DNA of 64,000 nucleotides from Jonesia denitrificans DSM 20603 (GTDB lineage Bacteria; Actinomycetota; Actinomycetes; Actinomycetales; Cellulomonadaceae). Made by a program: the position numbers and the translations under genes. Each line of letters opens with the position of its first letter. Within the stretch, counting starts at the first letter, position 1. Shown in pieces: positions 52,804 through 62,555 of the stretch. The stretch spans positions 2,480,001 through 2,544,000 of the forward strand of contig NC_013174.1 in assembly GCF_000024065.1 (NCBI RefSeq), read 5' to 3'. The notes beneath the pieces are model-generated. The model ran no database searches. It was not told the DNA's origin and saw nothing but the letters and a program-made list of their open reading frames with translations.

Positions 52804-53811
52804 ATGCCCCACCCAGCTCGCGTGCTCGCCTCACCCTCTGCACGCCGACCCCACCTTGCGCTTGCCTCACCAGCCGGTGTGACCGCACTGCTGACCATCC
52901 TCGCCGTGCTGTCAGTGGCTGTGTTTCTCACGCTGGGGCTTGAGGGAAACATCGCCTACATCCTGCCGCGCCGCATCACCCGAGTCAGCGCCATGGTCCT
53001 CGTCGGTGTGGCCGTTGCTTTATCCACCGTCATGTTCCAAACAGTGACTGCGAACCGCATCCTCACCCCATCCATCATGGGGTTTGATGCCCTGTACCTG
53101 CTGCTGCAAACCGTGGTGGTGTTCGTTTTTGGGGCCAGTGCCTGGCTCACCACCGACCAATCCGTGCGCTTCCTCATTGAAGTGGCACTCATGGTGACGT
53201 TCTCGTTCCTGCTCTACCGGTGGCTGTTCACCGGGGCAGTCACCTCACTTCACCTCATGCTGCTCGTCGGGATTGTTCTCGGAACCCTGTTCCGTGGGCT
53301 CGCATCACTCCTGCAACGCCTCATTGACCCCAGCGAGTACATTATTTTGCAAGACCTGTTCTTCGCTTCGTTTAACCTGGTCGATCCCGTTCTCGTGTGG
53401 ATTTCAGCAGCACTTGTTGCCGCGTGTGCAGCTCTCGCATGGCGGATGCGCCACATCCTCGACGTCATGGCACTCGGCCGCTCCCACGCGATCAACCTGG
53501 GGGTCAACCATCACCGCACCGTCATGACAGTGCTGGTCATGTCGTCGCTGCTGGTTTCTGTGTCAACCGCGCTCGTTGGGCCAGTCACATTCTTTGGTTT
53601 GCTCATCGCCTCCTTGGCCTACCAGATGTGCCGCAGCTTCAGCCACGGCTGGATCCTTGCCATCACCTCCCTGCTGGGCATCATCACTCTTGTTGGGGGT
53701 CAACTCGTCCTGGAGCACGTCTTCGGGTTCGCGACCGCCCTATCGATCGTCATCGAATTCACCGGTGGCATTGTGTTCCTATTCCTGCTGTTGAGAGGCT
53801 CGTTGAAGTGA
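52804..53811 (+). CDS. Iron-siderophore ABC transporter permease, second subunit
   Basis: 335 residues from ATG 52804 (TTG 52798 possible). FecCD family: RRITRVSAMVLVGVAVALS, TVTANRILTPSIMGFDALY, and near the C-terminus GPVTFFGLLIASLAYQ with the ATPase-contact loop before it. It completes the permease heterodimer. Stop overlaps the ATPase GTG by four bases. Confidence 0.92.
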   Translation: MPHPARVLASPSARRPHLALASPAGVTALLTILAVLSVAVFLTLGLEGNIAYILPRRITRVSAMVLVGVAVALSTVMFQTVTANRILTPSIMGFDALYLLLQTVVVFVFGASAWLTTDQSVRFLIEVALMVTFSFLLYRWLFTGAVTSLHLMLLVGIVLGTLFRGLASLLQRLIDPSEYIILQDLFFASFNLVDPVLVWISAALVAACAALAWRMRHILDVMALGRSHAINLGVNHHRTVMTVLVMSSLLVSVSTALVGPVTFFGLLIASLAYQMCRSFSHGWILAITSLLGIITLVGGQLVLEHVFGFATALSIVIEFTGGIVFLFLLLRGSLK

Positions 53812-54566
53812 TCCGCATTGACAACGCACGCAAACAATTCGGTGACCTCGTTGCCGTCAATGACGTGACCACCACAATCCCAGCCCACGGAGTCACCTCC
53901 ATCATCGGTCCCAACGGCGGCGGTAAATCCACGCTGCTGTCCCTCATCTCACGGCTCGCCCCCATGGATGGGGGCCGCATTGAGGTGGGTGGCCTCGACG
54001 TCACCACCACCCCCAGTCGCCAACTCGCCACAACCATGGCGATCCTGCGGCAAGAAAACCACCTGACGATGCGCCTTTCCGTACGCGACCTCGTTGCGTT
54101 TGGGCGCTTCCCCCACTCCCAAGGCCGCCTGACCAGCATCGATCGGGAACACATCGACAAGGCGATGGCCCAACTTGACCTCACCAGCATGGCCAACAAA
54201 TTCGTGGACGAACTCTCCGGCGGTCAACGGCAACGCGCGTTCATTGCCATGGTGCTCGCCCAAGACACCACCTACCTGCTTTTGGACGAACCTCTGAACA
54301 ACCTCGACATGAAACACTCGGTCGAAACCATGAAACTCATCCGCCGCTTGGCAGACGAGTTCGGGAAAACAGTGGTGGTTGTGGTCCACGACATTAACTT
54401 CGCGTCCTGCTACTCCGACCGCATCCTTGCACTGCGCGACGGGAACCTCATCTGCGAAGGCACCCCCGACGACATTATGTCCACCGATGTTCTGCGCACC
54501 ATTTACGACATTGACATCCGCATCGAAAAGATCGACGGGAAACGGATCGGCGTGTACTTCACCTAA
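53808..54566 (+). CDS. Iron-siderophore ABC transporter ATP-binding protein
   Basis: 252 residues from GTG 53808; the long upstream extension of this frame is only a shadow of the permease gene. Walker A GPNGGGKST, Q-loop ILRQENHL, signature [16 protein letters not shown], Walker B YLLLDEPLNNLD and H-loop VVVVHDINFAS. FepC/FatE-like with the CeuD/YclP spacing. Confidence 0.93.
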   Translation: MIRIDNARKQFGDLVAVNDVTTTIPAHGVTSIIGPNGGGKSTLLSLISRLAPMDGGRIEVGGLDVTTTPSRQLATTMAILRQENHLTMRLSVRDLVAFGRFPHSQGRLTSIDREHIDKAMAQLDLTSMANKFVDELSGGQRQRAFIAMVLAQDTTYLLLDEPLNNLDMKHSVETMKLIRRLADEFGKTVVVVVHDINFASCYSDRILALRDGNLICEGTPDDIMSTDVLRTIYDIDIRIEKIDGKRIGVYFT

Positions 54567-54593
54567 CCGATCTGGCCGTGCCCCCGCACCGCC

Positions 54594-55661
54594 CTACCGG
54601 GCGGCGCGGGCACCACGGGAGTCATCACGGATCTGCCCTACCAGTTCCTCCAACACATCCTCCAACGTGACCACACCCAACAACTGGGCGTGCGCATCGT
54701 CAACCACGGCAAGGTGAGCACCAGCCCGTTGCATCGTGGACAGCACTTTTTGCAACGAATCCTCACTGGACACGGTGGGCATGGCGCGGATGAGTTCAGA
54801 AGACACCGGTACGTCACGCTGATCGTCGGGGACCACCAGGAAATCCTTGATGTGAACGTACCCGACCGGGCGGTGGTGACCGCCCTCTTCCGCGTGAGGA
54901 CCCAACACTGGGAACCGGGAAAACCCTGCTAATGCCACGTGTTCTGCCTGCTCCGGGGTGAACCCGTGGGGTAGACAACGCAATGAAGGCATCGGCAAGA
55001 CAATGTTCTCCACTGAGCGGGACTGGAAGGTCAACGCGTTGAGCAGTAGTTGCTCATCTTCCGCCGTGATCAACCCACCATCACGGGATTCCTCCACCAA
55101 CCCGGACACTTCGTCTCGGGTAAACACTGAGGTCACTTCGTCTTTGGGTTGCACTTTCATGAGGCGCAACACACCGTTACCGATGCCGTTGAACATGGTG
55201 AGGATCGGCGCAAAGATCTTGTACAACACCACAAGAACTGGGCCTAACACCACAGCCATCCGTTCCGGTCCGGCAAGCGCGATGTTCTTCGGCACCATTT
55301 CCCCAAACACCACATGCAGGTAGGTGACAAGAGACAACGCGATCGCGAACGCGATGGGGTGCACAAAGGTGTCTGGGACACCGGCGGCGTGAAACGGTGG
55401 TTCAAGGAGGTGGGCGATCGCCGGTTCGGCCACATACCCTAACGCCAGGGAGCACACAGTGATCCCCAGTTGGGCGGTTGCCATCATGAGGGACACGTGT
55501 TCAATTCCCCACAGTGTCATGCGTGCGGCCCGGCCCCCTTGTTGGGCGCGGGGTTCAATGATGCTGCGGCGCGCAGAAATGAGCGCAAACTCTGCACCAA
55601 CAAAAAACGCGTTAGCGAGAAGAAGCCCGATCGTCAGGGCGATCCCTGTGGCGGCGTTCAT
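54594..55661 (-). CDS. CNNM/CorC-type membrane protein, short form
   Basis: 355 residues. DUF21 (CNNM) membrane domain (1-190: LLLANAFFVGAEFALISARRS, HVVFGEMVPKNIALAGPER) followed by a CBS pair (about 205-340: ENIVLPMPSLRCLPHG, HLAVVDDAHAQLLGVVTLEDVLEELVG). The CorC_HlyC C-terminal domain of full-length members is absent. Possible Mg or Co transport or efflux regulator. Start overlaps the end of the long paralogue. Confidence 0.88.
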   Translation of the reverse strand: MNAATGIALTIGLLLANAFFVGAEFALISARRSIIEPRAQQGGRAARMTLWGIEHVSLMMATAQLGITVCSLALGYVAEPAIAHLLEPPFHAAGVPDTFVHPIAFAIALSLVTYLHVVFGEMVPKNIALAGPERMAVVLGPVLVVLYKIFAPILTMFNGIGNGVLRLMKVQPKDEVTSVFTRDEVSGLVEESRDGGLITAEDEQLLLNALTFQSRSVENIVLPMPSLRCLPHGFTPEQAEHVALAGFSRFPVLGPHAEEGGHHRPVGYVHIKDFLVVPDDQRDVPVSSELIRAMPTVSSEDSLQKVLSTMQRAGAHLAVVDDAHAQLLGVVTLEDVLEELVGQIRDDSRGARAAR

Positions 55662-57130
55662 GATGGTGCTCCGTGATTGTCGATGCGCTGCTGGCTTCCG
55701 GTGCGGGGGCTCGGTGCGCTTGTGTGCCGGGAGGCGTGGGGGCGCACTGCGTCGGTGCGGTGGCCTTTGTGTGCGTGGCCGTGCACGGTGATGAGGATCC
55801 GCTCAATTCGGTGACCGTCCACTTCGGTCACCATGAGGCGGGCCCGGTAGCCGGTGCGGATCGCGTCAGCTTCCTCGGAGTGGTCATCTTCAATGACCTC
55901 ACCCACCTCTGAGATGAGGAGGGCGTCGCCCACTGATGCAAGGCGTCCCAGGTGGAGGTTCATGAGACCGGCAAGTGTTTCGTAGTCTTCGTGCTCAGGG
56001 ATGGGGAATTCCATGACGTCGTTGACTTCGTCGGGGCGCATGGAAGCGTCGAAGGTCCAGGAATGGTCGGAGATCACTTCGATGGATCCGTCATCTGGGT
56101 CGTGTTCGTCGCGTACTTCACCGACGAGTTCTTCAACGAGGTCTTCAAGGGTGATCAGCCCTGCGATGTCGCCTGTTTCGGAGATGAGAACAGCCATTTG
56201 GAGGTTGCCGGACCGCAGTGTGTCCATGAGGTCATCAAGTTCTAAGGTGTCTGGAACGTAGGTGGCGTCACCCATCACTGTTCCTACCGCCGTGGTGGCA
56301 CGGTCGTGGTGGGGTACTGCGAGCGCGGAGCGGACGTGTACGATCCCGTCTACGTGGTCGCTTCCTGGTGTCATGACAGGGAAGCGGGAGTAGCCAGTGT
56401 CTTTGGCGGTGATCAGGACGTCCTGCGCTGTGGCGGTGGGGTCGATGGTGACCATGCGTGAGCGTGGTGTCATGGCGTCGTGGGCGCGGCGTTCCCCGAA
56501 GGCGAAGGATTTTTCGACAAGTTGGGCTGTTTCGACGGGTAGTGCGCCTTGGTCAGCGGAGTGGCGCACAAGGTAGGCGAGTTCTTCAGCGGATCGGGCT
56601 GAGGCGAGTTCTTCTTGTGGTTCGATGCCTAGTGTTCCAATGACTTTGTTGGCGGTGCCGTTGAAGAACTTGATGAGTGGTGCGGTTGCGCGGACGAAGC
56701 CGCGTTGGAATCCGGCGACGGTGCGTACTGTTTCCCAGGGTTTGGCGATGGCAAGGTTTTTGGGGACGAGTTCACCGAAGATCATGGTGGCGCCGGTTGC
56801 GAGGATCAGTGCGATGGCGATGGACACGGATCGTGCTTGTCCACTGCTCAAACCCCAGGTTACGAGGGTGGGGTAGGTGAGTTGGGCGATGGCTGGTTCG
56901 GCGAGGAACCCGATGCCGAGGTTTGTCACGGTGATGCCTAGTTGGGCTCCGGACAGTTGGGTGGACAGGGTTTTCACTGACGTGAGGACGCCTTGGGCAC
57001 GCCGATCACCGGCGTCTGCATGGGCTTTCACCGTGTTTTTGTTGACGGTGATCAAAGAAAACTCGGCTGCGACAAACATGCCGCAACCAATGATGAGAAC
57101 GATCGCTGCAAGGATCGAGATCACTTCCAC
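55658..57130 (-). CDS. CNNM/CorC-type hemolysin-family membrane protein, full length
   Basis: 490 residues, GTG start with GGGAGGTGG. DUF21 domain (1-195: CGMFVAAEFSLITVNKNTVK, MIFGELVPKNLAIAKPWE), CBS pair (about 215-340: AHDAMTPRSRMVTIDPT, TGDIAGLITLEDLVEELVGE) and a CorC_HlyC domain (about 355-445: DHSWTFDASMRPDEVNDVM, HRIERILITV). The tail is low complexity. It forms an operon with the short paralogue, a usual tandem pair in actinobacteria. Confidence 0.92.
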   Translation of the reverse strand: MEVISILAAIVLIIGCGMFVAAEFSLITVNKNTVKAHADAGDRRAQGVLTSVKTLSTQLSGAQLGITVTNLGIGFLAEPAIAQLTYPTLVTWGLSSGQARSVSIAIALILATGATMIFGELVPKNLAIAKPWETVRTVAGFQRGFVRATAPLIKFFNGTANKVIGTLGIEPQEELASARSAEELAYLVRHSADQGALPVETAQLVEKSFAFGERRAHDAMTPRSRMVTIDPTATAQDVLITAKDTGYSRFPVMTPGSDHVDGIVHVRSALAVPHHDRATTAVGTVMGDATYVPDTLELDDLMDTLRSGNLQMAVLISETGDIAGLITLEDLVEELVGEVRDEHDPDDGSIEVISDHSWTFDASMRPDEVNDVMEFPIPEHEDYETLAGLMNLHLGRLASVGDALLISEVGEVIEDDHSEEADAIRTGYRARLMVTEVDGHRIERILITVHGHAHKGHRTDAVRPHASRHTSAPSPRTGSQQRIDNHGAPS

Positions 57131-57435
57131 GTGTCCACCTCCCCTGTGTTCATGCGGGTGGGGAGGTGGCTGGGACTATGACCAGGGTTGTCCACGATGG
57201 CCTTTCTCTTGTGGCAATTCTTGGGGGTGCGTGTGCACCGGTAGTTCTCACTGTAAACGGCAAGTGGGTGTTCTTGGTAGATGTTCAATCATTTTCACAC
57301 CTGTGCGGCAACGTGCGGGCAGTTGCACCCATGTGACCCTTCGCCCTGTGGATAACTCACTATTTTCGCTGTTCTGCGGCTGAGGTGTTGGTAGCGTCTG
57401 GTGGGCATTGAGCCGCAGCCCTGTAAGGACCAACT
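57131..57435. other. Divergent intergenic region
   Basis: About 305 bases between the leftward CNNM operon and the rightward lipoprotein pair. It should hold both promoters. An AAGGA RBS precedes ATG 57436; no operator, RNA or repeat was recognised. Confidence 0.4.
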
Positions 57436-58320
57436 ATGACATTACGAACCGCATGGAGTGTTGCCCTCGTGGCAGCTTTCTTGACCGGGTGCAGTCACCA
57501 AACACCTGCCCCTGACCCTGCCGCGACCACAACCGCCACCCCTGATGTGGAGGAACCTGGGCCCAACAATCCAGCACTTGATGATGCTGTTGCCCAATGG
57601 ACCCCCATCAACGAGTTCTTCATTGAGCGGTACACCGAACCCGTTGGTGACTTCACCCGCGACGATCTCGCCCTCATGAGCGACGAAATCATCAACTATG
57701 CACGCATGTCGACAATCGATGAGTCCGTCATCTTGGCAGACAGCATCAAAGACACCCGCGACCTCATCACCCCGTGGCTGCCCGAAGGAACTGGGAAGCT
57801 GACAGAGTTCTCCACGCTCGAGGACGGATCACGAGACTCGGCGTGGCTCTACCGTGCGTCCCGACTCCCCAAAGGCTCAACCCTCCTCGACACCTCCGTG
57901 TACACCTCGTCGTGGCACGCCGACACCTTCACCTACACTGACGGCACCCCCGGAGTGCAACTCACCCTCATGTGGCGTGTCCTTTACCGATTCACTGACC
58001 CAGATGGGGTCATCCGGGCGGTCCCCCTCCTGAGGTGGCACAGCGTTCACACCGACGACCCCCACTGGGCCAGCCAATCAGGATATTGGGGCCACGGATT
58101 CAGCGCCTACGCGACCGACAACGACCCCTGCGCAGCCCTGTTCGACGGCGCACTCACCAGCGACCAACACCCCAGCAACATCGACCCCACAGCCTGGGTC
58201 TTCTTCACACTGCCACCAGACGACTTCATGTCCCTTGAGGACTACAGCAAAGACCACCCCGCCGCAACAGACACCGAAAAAACCGCCACAAAAAACACCT
58301 GCAAGGGGGAGTCCGCATGA
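57436..58320 (+). CDS. Lipoprotein A of a paralogous pair, unrecognised family
   Basis: 294 residues. Lipobox FLTGC, then a Pro/Thr/Ala-rich spacer (about 20-45) and a globular domain. Shared with the next gene: WTPINEFFIERYTEPVGD versus WTPLTTLHITPYATQQGQ, LPKGSTLLDTSVYTSSW, LTLMWRVLYRFTDPDGVIRA and a C-terminal pair of Cys. The stop overlaps the next start by ATGA. Exported and surface-anchored; no known domain. Confidence 0.75.
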   Translation: MTLRTAWSVALVAAFLTGCSHQTPAPDPAATTTATPDVEEPGPNNPALDDAVAQWTPINEFFIERYTEPVGDFTRDDLALMSDEIINYARMSTIDESVILADSIKDTRDLITPWLPEGTGKLTEFSTLEDGSRDSAWLYRASRLPKGSTLLDTSVYTSSWHADTFTYTDGTPGVQLTLMWRVLYRFTDPDGVIRAVPLLRWHSVHTDDPHWASQSGYWGHGFSAYATDNDPCAALFDGALTSDQHPSNIDPTAWVFFTLPPDDFMSLEDYSKDHPAATDTEKTATKNTCKGESA

Positions 58321-59237
58321 ACCTCATCCGCACAACACTGACCGCCCTCCTCGCCGGAACACTCATCACAGGGTGCACAACCCAACCCGCTGACACCGCG
58401 CCAGAGGACCCAGCCCCACGGAGCACATCGGCAAGTGAACCCACTGAACAAGTGACGAACACACCACCAGACCCCACCGCACTCCCCCAACCGATCATCG
58501 ACGCCACCAGCGATTGGACCCCACTCACCACCCTGCACATCACCCCGTACGCAACCCAACAAGGGCAACTCGATGCCCGCCACATGCGTCTGGTCAGCAC
58601 CTGGATGATCAACTACGCCAACCACATGTACCTCGATGAACGAACCATCCTGGCACCAGACGTCGCCACGGTGAAAAAGCGGTACAAAAAATGGGGATCA
58701 CGGGTCATGAATGACATGGGTGACCACTTCACCCCCGGTGAAGACGGCATGTACTACGGCTACCTTGCCAACAGCATGACCCGCCTCCCCAAAGGCTCAA
58801 CCCTCCTCGACACCTCGGTTGCCACCTACTCGTGGAACGCCATCACCGCTGACTATGACGGATTAGCCAAACCCGGCGCCAAACTCACCCTCATGCTACG
58901 CATCCTCTACCACTACAAAGACCCCGACGGGCAGGTGCGGGCACTACCCACCACACGGTGGCTGTCTGTGGCCACCACGCCAACAAACACATTCACCACC
59001 TACTCCGAACATGGACTGTGGAACATCAACATCACCGCAACAGAAGACTACGAGGTGTGTACCCTCCTCACTGACGGATACCTCACCACCACCAGCACAC
59101 CCGATGAACTTGCACCGGACGCCCACCCGTTCTTCACCACGCCCGCCACGACGTATCTTTCACCTGACGATTTCGGGGACCAACACCCCTTCATGACAAC
59201 AAAACAGTGGAAAAAGACTCGCGCTTCCTGCTCCTAA
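58317..59237 (+). CDS. Lipoprotein B of a paralogous pair, unrecognised family
   Basis: 306 residues. Lipobox LITGC, spacer rich in Pro/Thr/Ser, and a domain clearly homologous to the upstream protein (RLPKGSTLLDTSVATYSW, KLTLMLRILYHYKDPDGQVRALP, then YEVCTLLTDGYLTT). The two Cys near the C-terminus match those of lipoprotein A. A tandem duplication that has diverged, probably with separate ligands or partners. It ends just before the convergent DoxX gene. Confidence 0.75.
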   Translation: MNLIRTTLTALLAGTLITGCTTQPADTAPEDPAPRSTSASEPTEQVTNTPPDPTALPQPIIDATSDWTPLTTLHITPYATQQGQLDARHMRLVSTWMINYANHMYLDERTILAPDVATVKKRYKKWGSRVMNDMGDHFTPGEDGMYYGYLANSMTRLPKGSTLLDTSVATYSWNAITADYDGLAKPGAKLTLMLRILYHYKDPDGQVRALPTTRWLSVATTPTNTFTTYSEHGLWNINITATEDYEVCTLLTDGYLTTTSTPDELAPDAHPFFTTPATTYLSPDDFGDQHPFMTTKQWKKTRASCS

Positions 59238-59253
59238 CGAGTAACTACGCGGG

Positions 59254-59679
59254 CTAGTCGCGGGAACGCGGACCAGTTGACCACCACGCCCACACCACAA
59301 GGAGAGGTTGGAAAAACAACCGGCCAAACCGTTTCTCCTCGGTATCTAAACCGAACGCATCGCGTTGCTCTAACCATTGCGACACGTTCCCGGGGAAGAT
59401 CGCAACAAAAAATAGTGCGGTGATCACCCCGACAAGCCCCCGTTTCTTTCGGGCAGCCAGAAGAAGCGCACCCAAAGTGATTTCCACACCACCGGACAAC
59501 AACACCACAGTGTCACGGTCCATGGGCACCCAGTTGGGGACCTGTGCATCAAACTCGTTACGGGCAAAAGTCAGGTGACTGGTTCCCGCAAAAATGAGGG
59601 CTACGCCCAGGGCGATGCGGGCAATAGTGCGGGCCGGGTGGCGGCGCGGATGCCGGGCAGGGGTAGACGCTGAGCTCAT
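59254..59679 (-). CDS. DoxX-family membrane protein
   Basis: 141 residues with four membrane helices. IARIALGVALIFAGTSHLTF, the polar FDAQVPNWVPM loop, then LSGGVEITLGALLLAA and ITALFFVAIFPGNVSQWLEQRDAFG are all typical of DoxX-like proteins. Some DoxX members act with thiol or quinone redox partners; the role here is not known. It stands alone, convergent with the lipoprotein pair. Confidence 0.85.
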   Translation of the reverse strand: MSSASTPARHPRRHPARTIARIALGVALIFAGTSHLTFARNEFDAQVPNWVPMDRDTVVLLSGGVEITLGALLLAARKKRGLVGVITALFFVAIFPGNVSQWLEQRDAFGLDTEEKRFGRLFFQPLLVVWAWWSTGPRSRD

Positions 59680-59781
59680 ACGCTCACGCTACCTGCTGCC
59701 CGGCCCACCCGCCTGATCTGAGTGGTGTTCGCTGTGCGCCCCAGGGCCCAGTGAACCCAGGTGTGGGACATCGTTACCGGG

Positions 59782-61854
59782 TCAGCGAGCCGATTTTTTC
59801 ATGGCTTTTTCGGCAATGGGTGCGTCACCTGAGGCACGCTGTTTGCGGTAGTAAGCGCGTGCTTCGTCCTGGCGTTGCTGCTCAACACCGGTGGCGATCG
59901 TAGCGCGAACCAGCCCATCATCTAACCCGAAAGAGTCAATGAGGTCTTGGGCGTGCGGGCGCAGGCGCAGCAACAATCGGTCAATGTACGAGGTCACTGT
60001 TTCCGCACGTTGCGCGGACATGCGCCCGTGAATGAGATACCAGGCGAGGTTCTTTTCAATGGTGTGCAACCCGAACAGGTCACGCACCCAGGTGAGAACT
60101 GTGCGTGTGTCTTCGTCGTCGATGTCGAGTAGCGCTTTGGTGAATGCTTCCCATTGGAGGAGGTCAGCATGGGCTTTTGCTGCGTCAATGAGTTCTGCTT
60201 GGTGGGAGTTAAACAGTGCAGCCGCTTGATCTTGCGGCATTTTTGACGCAGGTCGTAGCGCTTGGGCTAGCCGTTCCACCATGGTGTTGACCCGGTCTGT
60301 GAGGAGCTCACGTTGGGTTTCTTCTTCACGAAGCTCTGAGGCTGAACGGCGGCGCAACCCGCTGTCCCGGATGGATTGCACTGTGCGGTTCAGGGGGGTT
60401 TTGTAGAGCACGGTGTCGGCGGCGCGTTCCACGACGAACCGGGCCATCCCAATTCCGTCAATGTCACGAAATTGTTTGGCGTAGTCCGTGAGGAGCCGTT
60501 TACCCACCAGTTGCAACAAAACGGTGTTGTCCCCTTCGAAGGTGACATAAATGTCGAGGTCCTGGCGTAACCCTACGAGGCGGTTTTCCGCCATGAAACC
60601 TGCACCGCCACATGCTTCACGTGCGGTTTGCAGTGTGTGTAGCGCCCGCCAGGTGGAGGTGGGTTTGAGGGCCGCGGCCATGGTTTCGAGGTCTTCGCGG
60701 GTTTCGGGGGTGTCCATTCCCTCTTCGGAGAACACTGCGTGGAACAGGTCAAGGAGGCGGTCGTGTGCGAAGTGCCCGGCATACACCTCCGCGAGCAGGG
60801 GAAGGAGCCTGCGTTGGTGGGTTTGGTAGTCCATGAGGACTGTTTCATCGTGTTCCGATGCACCGGTGAATTGGCGTCGCTGGTTGCCGTAGGTGATTGC
60901 TGTGGTGAGCGCAATTTTTGATGCGACTCCCGCAGCACCATCGAGGGAGACACGCCCTTGAACGAGGGAGCCGAGCATGGTGAAGAAGCGGCGTCCGGGG
61001 CTGTCAATGGGCGAGGTGTAGTCGCCGTTGTCGTCGACGCTGCCGTAGCGGGCGAGGAGGTTGTCGCGTGGGACTCGCACGTTGGTGAAGGCGAGGCGGC
61101 CGTTGTCGATTCCGTTAAGCCCACCTTTGAGGCCGTCATCTTCTGATTGGATGCCGGGGAGGCATGGTCCTGCGGTGCCGTCGTCGTTGACTTCACGGAT
61201 GGGGACGTAGAACGCGTGGACGCCGTGGTTGACGCCGCGAGTGATGAGTTGAGCGAACACAACAGCGGCTGTTCCGTGGAGTGCTGCGTTTCCTAGGTAG
61301 TCTTTCCACGCTGCCCTAAAGGGTGTGTTGAGGATGAAGTCTCCGTGTTCAGGGTCGAACGTTGCAGTGGTGGCGATGGAGGCGACATCTGATCCGTGCC
61401 CAATTTCTGTCATGGCGAACGCGCCAGGAACGGTGAGTTCCATGGCGTCTTGGAGGAGCCGGTCTTGTTGTTCTTCGGTTCCCAAGTGGTGGATGGCCGC
61501 GCAGAACAGCCCCCATTGCACCCCTGATTTGATTTGAAGGGAGGGGTCCGCGGCGACGAGTTCTTCAAACCCGGCGATCCCGCCGCCGGCGTCGTCTTTG
61601 CCGCCGAGTCGGGTGGGGAATGCGCGCAACACTTGCGCTTCGGTGACCAGGATTTTCAGTTGGGCTAACACGCGTTCGCGGTGTTCGTCCATGGCGAGGT
61701 GGGGGTCACGGATGAGCCGTTCGTCTTGGGCAAGTGTCCGTGCGATTTTTCTCAGGTCAGCCCACCGTCCGAGGAGGTGTTCGCTGAGGTAGGTGGTGTT
61801 GATGGTGGGGTTGTCGGGGGTGACCCGGGTTGGACGGTCCGAGACGGCAGTCAT
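59782..61854 (-). CDS. Acyl-CoA oxidase/dehydrogenase family enzyme
   Basis: 690 residues from ATG 61854 (AAAGGAGTGAGCGAC); the long upstream frame is a shadow of the TetR gene. ACOX-type fold: flavin site MTEIGHGSDVASIATTATFD, GRVSLDGAAGVASKIALTTAI with the central Arg, and YVTFEGDNTVLLQLVGKRLL with the likely catalytic Glu. Length fits acyl-CoA oxidases rather than the 380-residue dehydrogenases. It performs the first step of beta-oxidation, beside the TetR regulator and opposite the thiolase. Confidence 0.88.
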   Translation of the reverse strand: MTAVSDRPTRVTPDNPTINTTYLSEHLLGRWADLRKIARTLAQDERLIRDPHLAMDEHRERVLAQLKILVTEAQVLRAFPTRLGGKDDAGGGIAGFEELVAADPSLQIKSGVQWGLFCAAIHHLGTEEQQDRLLQDAMELTVPGAFAMTEIGHGSDVASIATTATFDPEHGDFILNTPFRAAWKDYLGNAALHGTAAVVFAQLITRGVNHGVHAFYVPIREVNDDGTAGPCLPGIQSEDDGLKGGLNGIDNGRLAFTNVRVPRDNLLARYGSVDDNGDYTSPIDSPGRRFFTMLGSLVQGRVSLDGAAGVASKIALTTAITYGNQRRQFTGASEHDETVLMDYQTHQRRLLPLLAEVYAGHFAHDRLLDLFHAVFSEEGMDTPETREDLETMAAALKPTSTWRALHTLQTAREACGGAGFMAENRLVGLRQDLDIYVTFEGDNTVLLQLVGKRLLTDYAKQFRDIDGIGMARFVVERAADTVLYKTPLNRTVQSIRDSGLRRRSASELREEETQRELLTDRVNTMVERLAQALRPASKMPQDQAAALFNSHQAELIDAAKAHADLLQWEAFTKALLDIDDEDTRTVLTWVRDLFGLHTIEKNLAWYLIHGRMSAQRAETVTSYIDRLLLRLRPHAQDLIDSFGLDDGLVRATIATGVEQQRQDEARAYYRKQRASGDAPIAEKAMKKSAR

Positions 61855-61919
61855 GTCGCTCACTCCTTTGTGTCGATGTGCCTGGATGCGCTGTTGGGGC
61901 GCGTCGCTGCGCCGTGATG

Positions 61920-62555
61920 TCAGGGGGGTGGTTCGTGGGTTCGGTGTCGGACGAGAGTGGCTATGGGGCCGTTCCACAGCCATGCGGTGATGCGGTCTGT
62001 GAGTTCTGTGCGGGTGGGGATGCCGGGGTTTCCGAGGTGGTGAAGCCACCATTCTCCGGTGCCACGAACAAACCCGACGGCGCCAGCGCCCCAGGCGCGC
62101 GCATCGGTGTCGGGGGCGTTCATTTCTTGCGCGAACGGGGTGGCAAGGAGATCGATCATGAGGTCGAGGAAGGGAAGTCCGGGTGCATCACGGGTGACGA
62201 AGTAGTAAACGTTGGGTGAGTGTTCGATCATTTCGAGGTACGCGGACACCATGTTGCGCAGCGCATCACGGGGGCTTGTTGCCGTGTGGGCGGCGGTTTC
62301 AAGGGCTTCACGGATTTGTTGCATGACTTCTTCGCTGACGGCTTGTTGGAGCCCAGTTTTGTCGGTGAAGTAGCGGTACATGATGGATTTGGAGGTGCCT
62401 GCGTGGGTGGCGATGTCGTCCATGGAGATGTCTGTTCCGTGGATGTGGACGGCTTTGCGGGCAGCACGCGCCAGGTCGCGGCGCCGGGTTGCTCGATGCT
62501 CGTCCCAGCGTGTTGACCGTCCATCATCTGCCGTTTTCTCTGTGATTGACCTCAC
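61920..62555 (-). CDS. TetR-family regulator of the fatty-acid locus
   Basis: 211 residues from GTG 62555; an ATG at 62606 is in frame but would read through the operator. HTH: ISMDDIATHAGTSKSIMYRYF, then a ligand-binding domain (LRNMVSAYLEMIEHSPNVYYFV). It lies between the oxidase gene and the divergent thiolase. It probably senses acyl-CoA and represses both sides. The palindrome directly abuts its start codon, so autoregulation is likely. Confidence 0.87.
   Translation of the reverse strand: MRSITEKTADDGRSTRWDEHRATRRRDLARAARKAVHIHGTDISMDDIATHAGTSKSIMYRYFTDKTGLQQAVSEEVMQQIREALETAAHTATSPRDALRNMVSAYLEMIEHSPNVYYFVTRDAPGLPFLDLMIDLLATPFAQEMNAPDTDARAWGAGAVGFVRGTGEWWLHHLGNPGIPTRTELTDRITAWLWNGPIATLVRHRTHEPPP

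Noticed and set aside
53397-53807. Long N-terminal extension of the siderophore ATPase frame
   Set aside because: It overlaps the permease gene out of frame and has Arg/His-rich nonsense composition; the ABC domain starts at GTG 53808.
61857-62052. Upstream extension of the acyl-CoA oxidase frame
   Set aside because: His/Pro/Arg-rich shadow of the TetR gene; a perfect RBS precedes ATG 61854.
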